A stretch of 10,452 nucleotides of DNA from Anaerolineae bacterium. Lineage in GTDB: Bacteria; Chloroflexota; Anaerolineae; Aggregatilineales; Aggregatilineaceae. The translations under genes and the position numbers were made by a program. The notes beneath the pieces were generated by a model that saw only the letters and a program-made list of their open reading frames with translations, ran no database searches and had not been told where the DNA came from. Shown here in pieces: positions 1 to 6,421 of this stretch (position 1 is its first letter; every line of letters starts with the position of its first letter). The stretch spans positions 1-10,452 of the forward strand of contig JAGPFT010000057.1 in the NCBI GenBank assembly GCA_018056405.1, in the 5' to 3' direction.

Positions 1-1083
1 GACGCGCCGGAGCGCGAGCGTCCGCTTCGCCGCCGCGATGTGCCCGACCTGAGCGAGTGCATCACCCACGTCGTCGCCGGCAACCGGCGCATGCCCGTGC
101 TCAAGGCGATGACGACTACCGCCTGCGAGCGCGACTGCCTCTATTGCCCGTTTCGTGCCGGACGGGGCGCCATGCGCCGCGTCAAGATCACCCCCGACGA
201 CCTGGCGCGCGGCTTCATGGCCCTCTACCGCGCCGGGGCGGTGGAAGGGCTGTTCCTCTCGTCGGGCGTGCTGCGCGGCGGCGTCACCAGCCAGGACGCC
301 ATTCTCGACGTGGGGGCCATCCTGCGCGAGCAATACGGCTTCCGCGGCTATATGCACCTCAAGATCATGCCCGGCGCCGAGCGCGACCAGGTGGTGCAGG
401 CGATGACCCTGGCGGATCGCGTCTCGGCCAACCTCGAAGCGCCGACCGCCGACCGCCTGGCGCGCATCGCCCCCAGCAAGCAGTTCACCGCCGAGCTGCT
501 CGACCCGCTGCGCTGGGTGCACGAGCTGCGCCAGTCCAGCGAGGGGCGGCTGCGTGCCAGCAGCACGACCGAGTTCGTCGTCGGGCCAGCGGGCGAGCCG
601 GATGTCGAGCTGCTCAGCGCCACCGAGCACCTGCACCGCCAGTTGGGACTGGCCCGCGTCTATTTCTCGGCGTTCCGGCCCGTCGCCGACACGCCGCTCG
701 ACAACGTCGCCCCCACGAATGACATGCGCCGTATCCGCCTCTACCAGGCGAGCTTCCTCATCCGCGACTACGGCTTCGGGCTGGAGGAGATGCCCTTCAC
801 GGCGAGCGGCAATCTGCCCCTGAACGTAGACCCCAAGCGCGCCTGGGCTGAGGCGAATCTGCGCGAAGCGCCGCTGGAAGTGAACACAGCGACGCGGCAG
901 GAATTGCTGCGCGTGCCGGGGATCGGCGCGAAGGGGGCGGAGCGCATTGTGGCAGCACGGCGCGGGGGAAAGCTGCACAGCCTCAGCGATCTGCGCAGCG
1001 CGGGCGTGGTCAACGTCGAGCGCGCGGCGGCTTACCTGCTGCTCGACGGGCAGCGTCCAATCGAGCAGCCGCGGCTGTTCTGA
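1..1083 (+). CDS. Radical SAM protein with C-terminal helix-hairpin-helix (putative DNA modification/repair type), 5' partial
   Basis: The frame is open from base 1 to the TGA at 1081-1083, so the gene probably begins outside the window. The GTG at 40 is only the first in-frame start codon visible. Numbering from that GTG, a CX3CX2C cluster (C29, C33, C36) is the radical SAM motif that binds a 4Fe-4S cluster. It is followed by family-like segments EGLFLSSG (69-76), YMHLKIMPGA (104-113) and DRVSANLEAP (126-135). Residues about 280-310 form a ComEA-like helix-hairpin-helix with the hairpin VPGIGAKGA (292-300), which in known proteins contacts the DNA backbone. This layout fits the putative DNA modification/repair radical SAM family that is often paired with a uracil-DNA-glycosylase-like protein. 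The actual reaction is unknown. The family's usual N-terminal segment, ahead of the Cys cluster, is not in the window. The gene is convergent with the aldo/keto reductase and looks unrelated to the catabolic locus. Confidence 0.88.
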   Translation, partial: DAPERERPLRRRDVPDLSECITHVVAGNRRMPVLKAMTTTACERDCLYCPFRAGRGAMRRVKITPDDLARGFMALYRAGAVEGLFLSSGVLRGGVTSQDAILDVGAILREQYGFRGYMHLKIMPGAERDQVVQAMTLADRVSANLEAPTADRLARIAPSKQFTAELLDPLRWVHELRQSSEGRLRASSTTEFVVGPAGEPDVELLSATEHLHRQLGLARVYFSAFRPVADTPLDNVAPTNDMRRIRLYQASFLIRDYGFGLEEMPFTASGNLPLNVDPKRAWAEANLREAPLEVNTATRQELLRVPGIGAKGAERIVAARRGGKLHSLSDLRSAGVVNVERAAAYLLLDGQRPIEQPRLF

Positions 1084-1099
1084 CAGACGCTCTCCTCTT

Positions 1100-1118
1100 G
1101 GAGGGAACGCCTTCCTCC
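1100..1118. terminator. Possible stem-loop between convergent genes
   Basis: The 45-base gap between two convergent genes contains GGAGGGAA, a four-base loop CGCC, and TTCCTCC. This can pair over seven base pairs with one bulged G. There is no T-run on either strand, so it is a weak candidate for a shared terminator. Position between two converging stop codons is the main argument for it. Confidence 0.3.
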
Positions 1119-1128
1119 TATCCCCCCC

Positions 1129-2112
1129 TCAACTGTACTCAAGCACGGCCCTCGGCTCGTATAACTCTTCGAGGTAGGCCATGTCCTGCTCGGAGAGGCG
1201 CACATCCAGGGCCTTGACCGCATCTTCGAGGTGCTCGATCTTGGTGGCCCCCACAACCGGGCTGGTGATCCCCGGCTTATGCAGCAGCCAGGCGATGGCT
1301 ACCTGGGCTGGCACAACGCCCAGCCGCTCGGCCACTTCCACCACGCGCTCCACAATATCCCAATCGCGGTCGCGGTGATAGTAGTAGGCCGCCAGGTCGT
1401 CGCTCTGGGCGCGCTTGCTCTCGCCGCTGGCGTGCCGCGACCGTTTGCCAGCCAGCAGACCGCGCGCCAGCGGACTCCAGGGGATGATGCCCACCCCCTG
1501 GTCTATACAGCAGGGGATCATCTCGCGCTCTTCTTCGCGCACCAGCAGGTTGTAGTGGTTCTGCATGGACACAAAGCGCGTCCAGCCGTGCAGGTCTGCC
1601 GTGTACTGGGCCTTGATGAACTGCCAGGCCCACATACTGGACGCGCCGATGTAGCGCACTTTGCCGGAGGTCACCAGGTCGTGCAGGGCGGCCAGGACTT
1701 CCTCGATGGGTGTCTCGTAATCCCAGCGGTGAATCTGGTAGAGGTCAATGTAATCCGTCCCCAGGCGACGCAGCGACGCTTCGGCGGCGTCCATGAGATG
1801 CTTGCGCGACAGTCCGCGCTGGTTGGGCTTGTCGCCCATCGGGTAGAAGACTTTGGTGGCAACCACGTATTCATCGCGCCGGGCGAAGAAATCGCGCAGC
1901 ATCCGCCCGGTGACTTCCTCGCTGACGCCCTCGGAATACATATCCGCCGTGTCGAAGAAGGTAATACCCAGCTCAACCGCCCGTTGGACAATGGGGCGGC
2001 TATCCGCTTCGTCGAGAATCCAGGGGCGCGACTGCGACGACCCAAAGCTCAACATGCCCAGGCAGATGCGCGAGACTTTGAGGCCCGAACGGCCCAGATT
2101 AACGTATTCCAT
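1129..2112 (-). CDS. Aldo/keto reductase, YajO-like
   Basis: The protein has 327 residues and is a complete (alpha/beta)8 aldo/keto reductase, an NADPH-dependent cytosolic oxidoreductase for aldehydes and ketones. The catalytic tetrad is present: D54 and Y59 in FFDTADMYS, K87 in VVATKVF, and H128 in LYQIHRWD. Segments such as VATKVF, QIHRWDY, RYIGASSM, EEEREM and IIPWSPLARG closely recall Escherichia coli YajO, from memory. The start was placed at the ATG at 2110-2112 rather than an upstream codon at 2154 because GGAG lies five bases before it and the family's usual N-terminus (MEYVNLGRSGLKVS) begins there. It is the last gene of the leftward series, 198 bases after the MalG-like permease. 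It may clear an aldehyde or reduce a sugar-like keto intermediate of the pathway, but it could also be transcribed independently. The substrate is not predictable. Confidence 0.93.
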   Translation of the reverse strand: MEYVNLGRSGLKVSRICLGMLSFGSSQSRPWILDEADSRPIVQRAVELGITFFDTADMYSEGVSEEVTGRMLRDFFARRDEYVVATKVFYPMGDKPNQRGLSRKHLMDAAEASLRRLGTDYIDLYQIHRWDYETPIEEVLAALHDLVTSGKVRYIGASSMWAWQFIKAQYTADLHGWTRFVSMQNHYNLLVREEEREMIPCCIDQGVGIIPWSPLARGLLAGKRSRHASGESKRAQSDDLAAYYYHRDRDWDIVERVVEVAERLGVVPAQVAIAWLLHKPGITSPVVGATKIEHLEDAVKALDVRLSEQDMAYLEELYEPRAVLEYS

Positions 2113-2141
2113 AGCTTCTCCTGAAGAGCACGATGGCAGCG

Positions 2142-2162
2142 GCTCCTCTGGCACAGAGGAGC
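2142..2162. other. Perfect 9-bp hairpin upstream of the aldo/keto reductase
   Basis: GCTCCTCTG, loop GCA, CAGAGGAGC: a perfect inverted repeat with a three-base loop, about 30 bases ahead of the reductase start on the - strand. No T-run follows on that strand. It may be a transcript-stabilising or processing structure, or a poor terminator between the permease and the reductase. No gene or convincing promoter was seen in the surrounding gap 2113-2310. Confidence 0.55.
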
Positions 2163-2251
2163 GGAACCCGTCCGACCACGCTACGCGCGACCATCAAACC
2201 GGCGATCTGCTCAGGGATGAGCGCCACCCGTCCGGCGGAAGCGGAACTTGC

Positions 2252-2275
2252 GCGAGCCAGGGAGTTCAGGCTCGC
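2252..2275. other. 7-bp inverted repeat downstream of the MalG-like permease gene
   Basis: GCGAGCC and GGCTCGC are perfect inverted repeats with a 10-base loop, starting about 35 bases after the permease stop codon on the - strand. There is no T-run. Together with the hairpin at 2142-2162 it makes this gap structure-rich. It could be a processing or stabilising element, or part of an extragenic repeat family. Confidence 0.4.
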
Positions 2276-2310
2276 CTTCGCCCTCGTAATAGAATCTGGC
2301 GTCTGCGGCA

Positions 2311-3198
2311 CTACCCCTTCACCGAACCCAGCGTCAGCCCGCGAATGAAGTACTTCTGGAAGAAGATGAAGATCAACAGCGTCGGGATGCTCGCAAGGAT
2401 CGCCATCGCGGCCTGCGTGCCATAGGCGACGCTGTACTGCCCGCGCAGCGACGCCAACCCGAACATGATGGTCCGCGCGTCGTCTGAGCGGGTGAAAATG
2501 ACCGGCCATAGGAAGTCGTTCCAGATCCAGGTGAACTGGAGGGTCGCCAGCACAGCCAGCGAGGGCAGCGACAGGGGCAGCATGACCCGCACCAACACCT
2601 GTATCTCGTTCGCGCCGTCAATGATGGCCGCTTCGCGGATCGCGGTCGGGATGGTGGCGAAGAAGTTCTTCAGCACCAGCGTGCAGATGGGAATGCCGAA
2701 CCCGGTGTGCACGATGATCATCGGCCACAGCGTGTCGTACAACCCCGCCGAGTTGAACATGCGAAAGAGCGGGATCATGACGATCTGCGGGGGGAAGAAC
2801 AAGCCGGCAACGAGGAAGACGAACAGGATGTCGCTGCCCCGAAAGGGCAGCTTGGCCAGGGTGTAGCCGGTCAGGATGCCAAAGGCAATGGAGAGCACGC
2901 TGGCGGGAATAGTCACCTTGAGCGAATTGACCAGGTAGTGTCCCGCGTTCCCTTCCTGCAAGGCTGCCCGGTAGTTGTCCAGGCTGAGGCTGTCCGGCAG
3001 ATTCCAGACGCCTTCGCGCGAGATTTCAGCATTGGTTTTCAGCGAGGTCAGCAGCACACCGATGGTCGGCAGCGAATAGACCAGCAGGAGCAGGGTCAGG
3101 AACACGTACAGAATCACCACCGAACGCCGTGCCTTGGACCGCTCCTTAGAGATATTGGCCTGCGCTTCTGCCGTCGCAGTAGATGCAAGGTTAGTCAT
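2311..3198 (-). CDS. Carbohydrate ABC transporter permease, MalG-like (CUT1)
   Basis: The protein has 295 residues, usual for MalG-type inner subunits of carbohydrate uptake (CUT1) transporters. A short charged cytoplasmic N-terminus is followed by about six membrane segments (near residues 27-50, 88-115, 123-147, 156-180, 205-236 and 261-284). The EAA loop that docks on the ATPase is at about 189-208, reading EAAIIDGANEIQ and ending in MLP. The C-terminal FIRGLTLGSVKG is typical of the family. The ATG at 3196-3198 lies inside the end of the MalF-like gene: the two overlap by 8 bases, and GGAG sits upstream within that gene, indicating translational coupling. It should pair with the MalF-like subunit in the cytoplasmic membrane and receive ligand from the neighbouring binding protein. 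The sugar or sugar-like ligand cannot be deduced. Confidence 0.95.
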   Translation of the reverse strand: MTNLASTATAEAQANISKERSKARRSVVILYVFLTLLLLVYSLPTIGVLLTSLKTNAEISREGVWNLPDSLSLDNYRAALQEGNAGHYLVNSLKVTIPASVLSIAFGILTGYTLAKLPFRGSDILFVFLVAGLFFPPQIVMIPLFRMFNSAGLYDTLWPMIIVHTGFGIPICTLVLKNFFATIPTAIREAAIIDGANEIQVLVRVMLPLSLPSLAVLATLQFTWIWNDFLWPVIFTRSDDARTIMFGLASLRGQYSVAYGTQAAMAILASIPTLLIFIFFQKYFIRGLTLGSVKG

Positions 3199-4072
3199 AG
3201 AGCTGCTCCAGGCCGCGCTGCTGGCGGAAGTAGATGGCGATGACGACCAGCGTGATCACGAACAACACAACGGCGACGGTGCTGCCATAGCCCATCCGGT
3301 ATTTCTGGAAAGACTCGTTGTAGACCATCATGGCCAGGTTGTCTGACGAGTGAAAGGGGCCGCCGCGCGTCATCATGTAGAGAATGTCGAAGCTCTTCAG
3401 CGAGTTAATGACGGCCAGGGCGATGACCACAATGGAAGCAGGCTGCAGCAAGGGGATGATCACGTGGCGCACGGACTGCCAGTAGTTCGCCCCGTCTATT
3501 TGCGATGCCTCAGTCAGCTCGCGCGGCACAGCGGTCAGCCCGGCCAGGAAGATGACCATGGCCAGGCCGGTTTGCTGCCATGTCCACGCGGCAATGACCG
3601 CTTGCAGCGCCGTGTCCGGATCGGCCAGCCAGGCCCGCGTCCAACTGTCAAGCCCGACGTTCCGCAAGACCACGTTGATCAGCCCGAAGTCGGGCTGATA
3701 AATCCAGATCCAGACCTGACCGACGACGACCAGGGACAGGCAAATTGGCAGGTAGAATAGCGATTTGAAGAGCCGGGAGATGATGCCTCGCTCGTGCAGC
3801 GCCAGGGCCAGCACCAGGCCGCCAGCCGTTGGCAGCACGATGGCCGCGACCGTCCAGATCACCGTGTTCTCGATGGCGTTGCGGAACAAGCGATCGGTCT
3901 GCATCTTCTTGTAGTTGTCCAGCCCGACAAAGTTATAGTCCTGGCTGAAACCATTCCAGTCGGTGAAGCTGAAATAGAACGACGAGAGCAACGGATAGAT
4001 CACCACAATAAGGTAGTAGGTGACAGGCACCAACAAGAATAGAAACGCCCAAATGTGTCGCGATCGGGTCAC
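3191..4072 (-). CDS. Carbohydrate ABC transporter permease, MalF-like (CUT1)
   Basis: The protein has 293 residues, like the short UgpA/MsmF-type permeases that lack the large extra loop of E. coli MalF. Membrane segments lie near 8-32, 67-92, 105-125, 156-180, 205-228 and 262-282. The EAA loop is at about 188-207 (EASQIDGANYWQS, ending IIP), where Ser replaces the second Ala of EAA. FTDWNGF near residue 36 and the NYKKM stretch are typical of this subfamily. The start is a GTG at 4070-4072, with AGGAGA about eight bases upstream. It follows the binding-protein gene after 80 bases containing a strong hairpin, and overlaps the next permease gene by 8 bases. It should form a heterodimeric channel with that partner. 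Confidence 0.94.
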   Translation of the reverse strand: MTRSRHIWAFLFLLVPVTYYLIVVIYPLLSSFYFSFTDWNGFSQDYNFVGLDNYKKMQTDRLFRNAIENTVIWTVAAIVLPTAGGLVLALALHERGIISRLFKSLFYLPICLSLVVVGQVWIWIYQPDFGLINVVLRNVGLDSWTRAWLADPDTALQAVIAAWTWQQTGLAMVIFLAGLTAVPRELTEASQIDGANYWQSVRHVIIPLLQPASIVVIALAVINSLKSFDILYMMTRGGPFHSSDNLAMMVYNESFQKYRMGYGSTVAVVLFVITLVVIAIYFRQQRGLEQLYD

Positions 4073-4104
4073 CAGATTGTCTCCTGCACCGGCACCACAA
4101 GGCC

Positions 4105-4135
4105 GGCACAGGGCGGAGGGCCTCCGCCCTGTGCC
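4105..4135. other. Strong 15-bp hairpin between binding-protein and permease genes
   Basis: GGCACAGGGCGGAGG and its exact reverse complement CCTCCGCCCTGTGCC are separated by one base, so the real loop would open a few pairs. It lies 18 bases past the binding-protein stop codon on the - strand, with no T-run after it. In many ABC operons a stem-loop here protects the 3' end of the binding-protein message or partly terminates transcription, so binding protein exceeds permease. That role is inferred here. CTTGTGG occurs on both sides of it on the - strand. Confidence 0.7.
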
Positions 4136-4152
4136 ACAAGCTTCAGACTAGC

Positions 4153-5412
4153 TTATCCACCAAACACGTCGTCGGCGACCTGTTGGGTGATTTCGAGGTA
4201 TTCCTGATAGCCCGACGGGTCATTCATGAACATGGCAAACATATCCAGCCCGCCCTCGGCCATCGGCGGGGTGGTGGAGAGGTCATAGCCGCTGAGGAAC
4301 ATGACGCTCGCCAGATAGTCCGCAGCCTTGGCCATGACCGGCGAGTAGATGCTTGGGTCCACGGCGGTCGAAGCGGCCAACGCACCCTGGCCCACCGCCC
4401 AGATTTCCTGGGACTCCTTGCTGATGAAGTGCAGCAGCAGGGCCTTAGCGCCTTCCGGATTCTTGGCGTTTGCCGAGACAACCCAGCCGTCAACCGTACC
4501 ATGCGTCACGCGCGGCACGTCGGGGTTGATGGTTGGGAAGGGGAAGAAGTCGTAGTCGGTGCCCGGCTCCAACCCGATGCTGTTGAGATAGCCGGTGATG
4601 AAGGTGCCCATCAGGTTCATCGCAGCGGTGCCGTTGGCAACCATGTCGGCGGCGTCCGTCCAGTCGTAGGCGTTGGAGTCCGGGGCGAAGCAGCCGAGGT
4701 CGGTCAGCTCTTTCCAGGTCTCCATGGCGGTGACGACTTCGGGATCTGTGTACTTGGCCTCACCGACCATCAGCTTCTGGCGATATTCTGCGCCAGCGGT
4801 GTAGGACACCATGTAGTCGAACCAGAACTGGGCCGGCCAGCGGTTCATCGAGCCGAGCGAGATCGGGTAGACGCCTGCTTCCTTGAGGGTCACGCAGGCT
4901 GCCTTTAGCTCATCCCAGGTCTCCGGCATCTTGGTGATCCCGGCGTCGGCCATCACCTTGGGGTTGTACCAGAACCCGGTGGGATGGACGTTCATGGGGA
5001 TCAGATAGATGTCGCCGTTGTAGATGGCCGCGGCCTTCACGCCCTCCGGGATGATCGCGTCCAGATCGTTCTCTTCCCAGAAGTCCGCCAGGCTCATCAG
5101 GCGGCCCGCGTCGGTCACGAACTGCGTGCGGGCACCGGCCCAGTAGGAGAAGATGTCGGGCGGATTGTCGCCAGCGATGGTGACCAGAATCTGGGTCTTG
5201 AAGTCCTCGTGCCCGGCAGAGTTGTCCACGACCTCGTACTCAGGATGCGCCTCGTTGAAGTTAGCGAGGATTTTCCCCATCGCTTCCTTGCCGAGGACAT
5301 CGCTGTAGTAGTGCACGATGCTGATCTCTTCCTGCGCGCCGACGGAGGTCACGCCGATACCCAGCACGATCAACGCCAGCAACAGCAGGTGCAAACCTGT
5401 CTTCTTATGCAT
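4153..5412 (-). CDS. Extracellular solute-binding protein of a CUT1 sugar ABC transporter
   Basis: The protein has 419 residues, the normal size for family 1 solute-binding proteins. The N-terminus has KK, then a hydrophobic core (about 7-21) and a signal peptidase I site after VGA (cleavage near A26/Q27). No lipobox cysteine is seen, so it appears to be exported in soluble form rather than as a lipoprotein. The mature part starts ISIVHYYSD and has the family pattern AHPEYEV, ILVTIAGDNPPDIF (near 74-87) and FWYNPKVMADAGI with PETWDEL soon after. The aromatic-rich regions (SYWAG, NRWPAQFWFDY, DGWVV) fit a carbohydrate-like ligand. The ATG at 5410-5412 is preceded by GGGAGG at about nine bases. 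It begins the transport block, 207 bases after the SDR stop codon, and should deliver ligand to the two permeases encoded next. Confidence 0.94.
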   Translation of the reverse strand: MHKKTGLHLLLLALIVLGIGVTSVGAQEEISIVHYYSDVLGKEAMGKILANFNEAHPEYEVVDNSAGHEDFKTQILVTIAGDNPPDIFSYWAGARTQFVTDAGRLMSLADFWEENDLDAIIPEGVKAAAIYNGDIYLIPMNVHPTGFWYNPKVMADAGITKMPETWDELKAACVTLKEAGVYPISLGSMNRWPAQFWFDYMVSYTAGAEYRQKLMVGEAKYTDPEVVTAMETWKELTDLGCFAPDSNAYDWTDAADMVANGTAAMNLMGTFITGYLNSIGLEPGTDYDFFPFPTINPDVPRVTHGTVDGWVVSANAKNPEGAKALLLHFISKESQEIWAVGQGALAASTAVDPSIYSPVMAKAADYLASVMFLSGYDLSTTPPMAEGGLDMFAMFMNDPSGYQEYLEITQQVADDVFGG

Positions 5413-5510
5413 TTGACCTAGCCTCCCGAAACTGTGGTTAAGGATTGCCGTTCACTATGCCAGGGCTTTCTGGTATATTTGTTGGAGTTATCGGGCTGGC
5501 CGGAAGCGGA

Positions 5511-5542
5511 ACACGTGTGAAATTGCACAAGACGGACACGTG
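5511..5542. promoter_or_regulatory. Paired CACGTG palindromes upstream of the binding-protein gene
   Basis: The gap 5413-5603 has no gene. It holds two CACGTG palindromes (5512-5517, part of the eight-base ACACGTGT, and 5537-5542) whose starts are 25 bases apart. They lie about 100-130 bases ahead of the binding-protein start, a plausible place for operators of an internal promoter. I found no convincing -35/-10 pair, and the protein that would bind is unknown. Confidence 0.25.
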
Positions 5543-5603
5543 ATTCGCCCGGAGCACTCAACTCACCGGTCAGCTCGATAACCGGGCACCACCTCCTTCC
5601 CAT

Positions 5604-5619
5604 CGCGCCACAAGGCGCG
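5604..5619 (-). terminator. Hairpin directly after the SDR stop codon
   Basis: CGCGCC, loop ACAA, GGCGCG: a perfect 6-bp GC-only stem beginning at the base next to the SDR stop codon. It could terminate or weaken transcription between the enzyme block and the transport block. It has no T-run, so it may instead only slow degradation of the upstream message. Confidence 0.35.
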
Positions 5620-6399
5620 TTACTTGGCGACCCACCCGCAGTCCACGAGCAAGTCGGTGCCGGTGATGAATGAGGCTTTGTCACTGGCCAGGAAGTAGAT
5701 CGCTTCGCCGACTTCCAAGGGATCGGCCCAGCGGTTGAATGCCTGCTCAGCCTCACGGAGCTTCTTGACTTCCTCAAACGGCAGCCCGGTCTTTTCGGAC
5801 TCGATCTGGATGTCGCTGCGCAGCATGGGCGTGTCCACCGAACCAGGGCTGATCGAGTTGACGCGGATGCCGTACTTGGCCACTTCCCAGGCGAGGGCGC
5901 GGGTGAAGGCGATGATCGCGCCCTTCGTGGAGCCGTAGGACGAGTGGTCAATCTGCCCCACATGGCCCGACACTGACCCCATGTTGATGATCGCCCCGCC
6001 GCGCTTGGCCTTCAGCACGGGCAGCACGTATTTGCACAGCAGGAAAGTGCCCCCCAGGTTCACGCTGACGACGCGCATGAACTGTTCGTAGGGGATGTCT
6101 TCCACCGCGGCCACCAGCACAATGCCCGCGTTGTTCACCAGCACGTCAATCGTGCCCAACTCGTCGAGCGTCTGCCGCACCGCCTGCTTGACCTGCCCTT
6201 CGTCGGCCACGTCGCACTGGACGTAGAGACAACGCCTGCCGTTCGCCTGTACTTTCTGGCGAATCTCGCCAGCTTCGGCGAGGGGCAAAATGTCCAGGAT
6301 GGACACGTCATACCCATGCTGGCTGAATATCTCGGCAGCCGCCGCGCCGATACCGCGCGCGCCCCCCGTCACCAGCAGGACTTTGCTCTCATCGCTCAT
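5620..6399 (-). CDS. Short-chain dehydrogenase/reductase (classical SDR)
   Basis: The protein has 259 residues, the usual length of classical SDRs, and is an NAD(P)-dependent cytosolic oxidoreductase. The cofactor motif TGGARGIG is at 11-18. D36 at the end of the second strand (SILD) favours NAD(H) over NADP(H). NNAG is at 89-92, N114 is in VSVNLGG, and the catalytic Ser/Tyr/Lys are S142, Y155 and K159 (YGSTK). NSISPGSVDTPM (181-192) is the family's usual substrate-side segment. I chose the ATG at 6397-6399, because the longer frame begins with a TTG at 6435 inside the previous gene and adds residues before the normal N-terminus. GAAGGG lies about 11 bases upstream. It sits 22 bases after the BKACE gene. 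It may oxidise a hydroxy acid to the beta-keto acid that BKACE needs. Homologues are often labelled 3-oxoacyl-ACP reductase or glucose dehydrogenase, neither of which is supported here. Confidence 0.94.
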   Translation of the reverse strand: MSDESKVLLVTGGARGIGAAAAEIFSQHGYDVSILDILPLAEAGEIRQKVQANGRRCLYVQCDVADEGQVKQAVRQTLDELGTIDVLVNNAGIVLVAAVEDIPYEQFMRVVSVNLGGTFLLCKYVLPVLKAKRGGAIINMGSVSGHVGQIDHSSYGSTKGAIIAFTRALAWEVAKYGIRVNSISPGSVDTPMLRSDIQIESEKTGLPFEEVKKLREAEQAFNRWADPLEVGEAIYFLASDKASFITGTDLLVDCGWVAK

Positions 6400-6421
6400 C
6401 AGCACTGCAACCCTTCGTTGT

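Noticed and set aside
1231..2124. A 297-codon open frame on the + strand
   Set aside because: It lies antisense to the aldo/keto reductase, whose catalytic tetrad and ribosome binding site are clear. Its composition is His/Val/Gln-rich with no recognisable domain, as expected for a GC-rich shadow.
2270..2320. Internal promoter for the aldo/keto reductase (TATTAC as -10 on the - strand)
   Set aside because: No acceptable -35 hexamer lies 16 to 18 bases upstream of it.
2099..2509. A 136-codon - strand frame covering the gap before the reductase
   Set aside because: It starts inside the permease gene in another frame and ends inside the reductase. It has no start signal and no recognisable protein features, so the gap is treated as non-coding.
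4183..4908. A 241-codon open frame on the + strand
   Set aside because: It is antisense to the binding-protein gene, with no recognisable motif or ribosome binding site, whereas the - strand frame has a signal peptide and family patterns.
5516..5529. CRP-like site (TGTG, six bases, CACA)
   Set aside because: The CRP consensus has eight bases between TGTG and CACA; here there are six. Only a short dyad remains.
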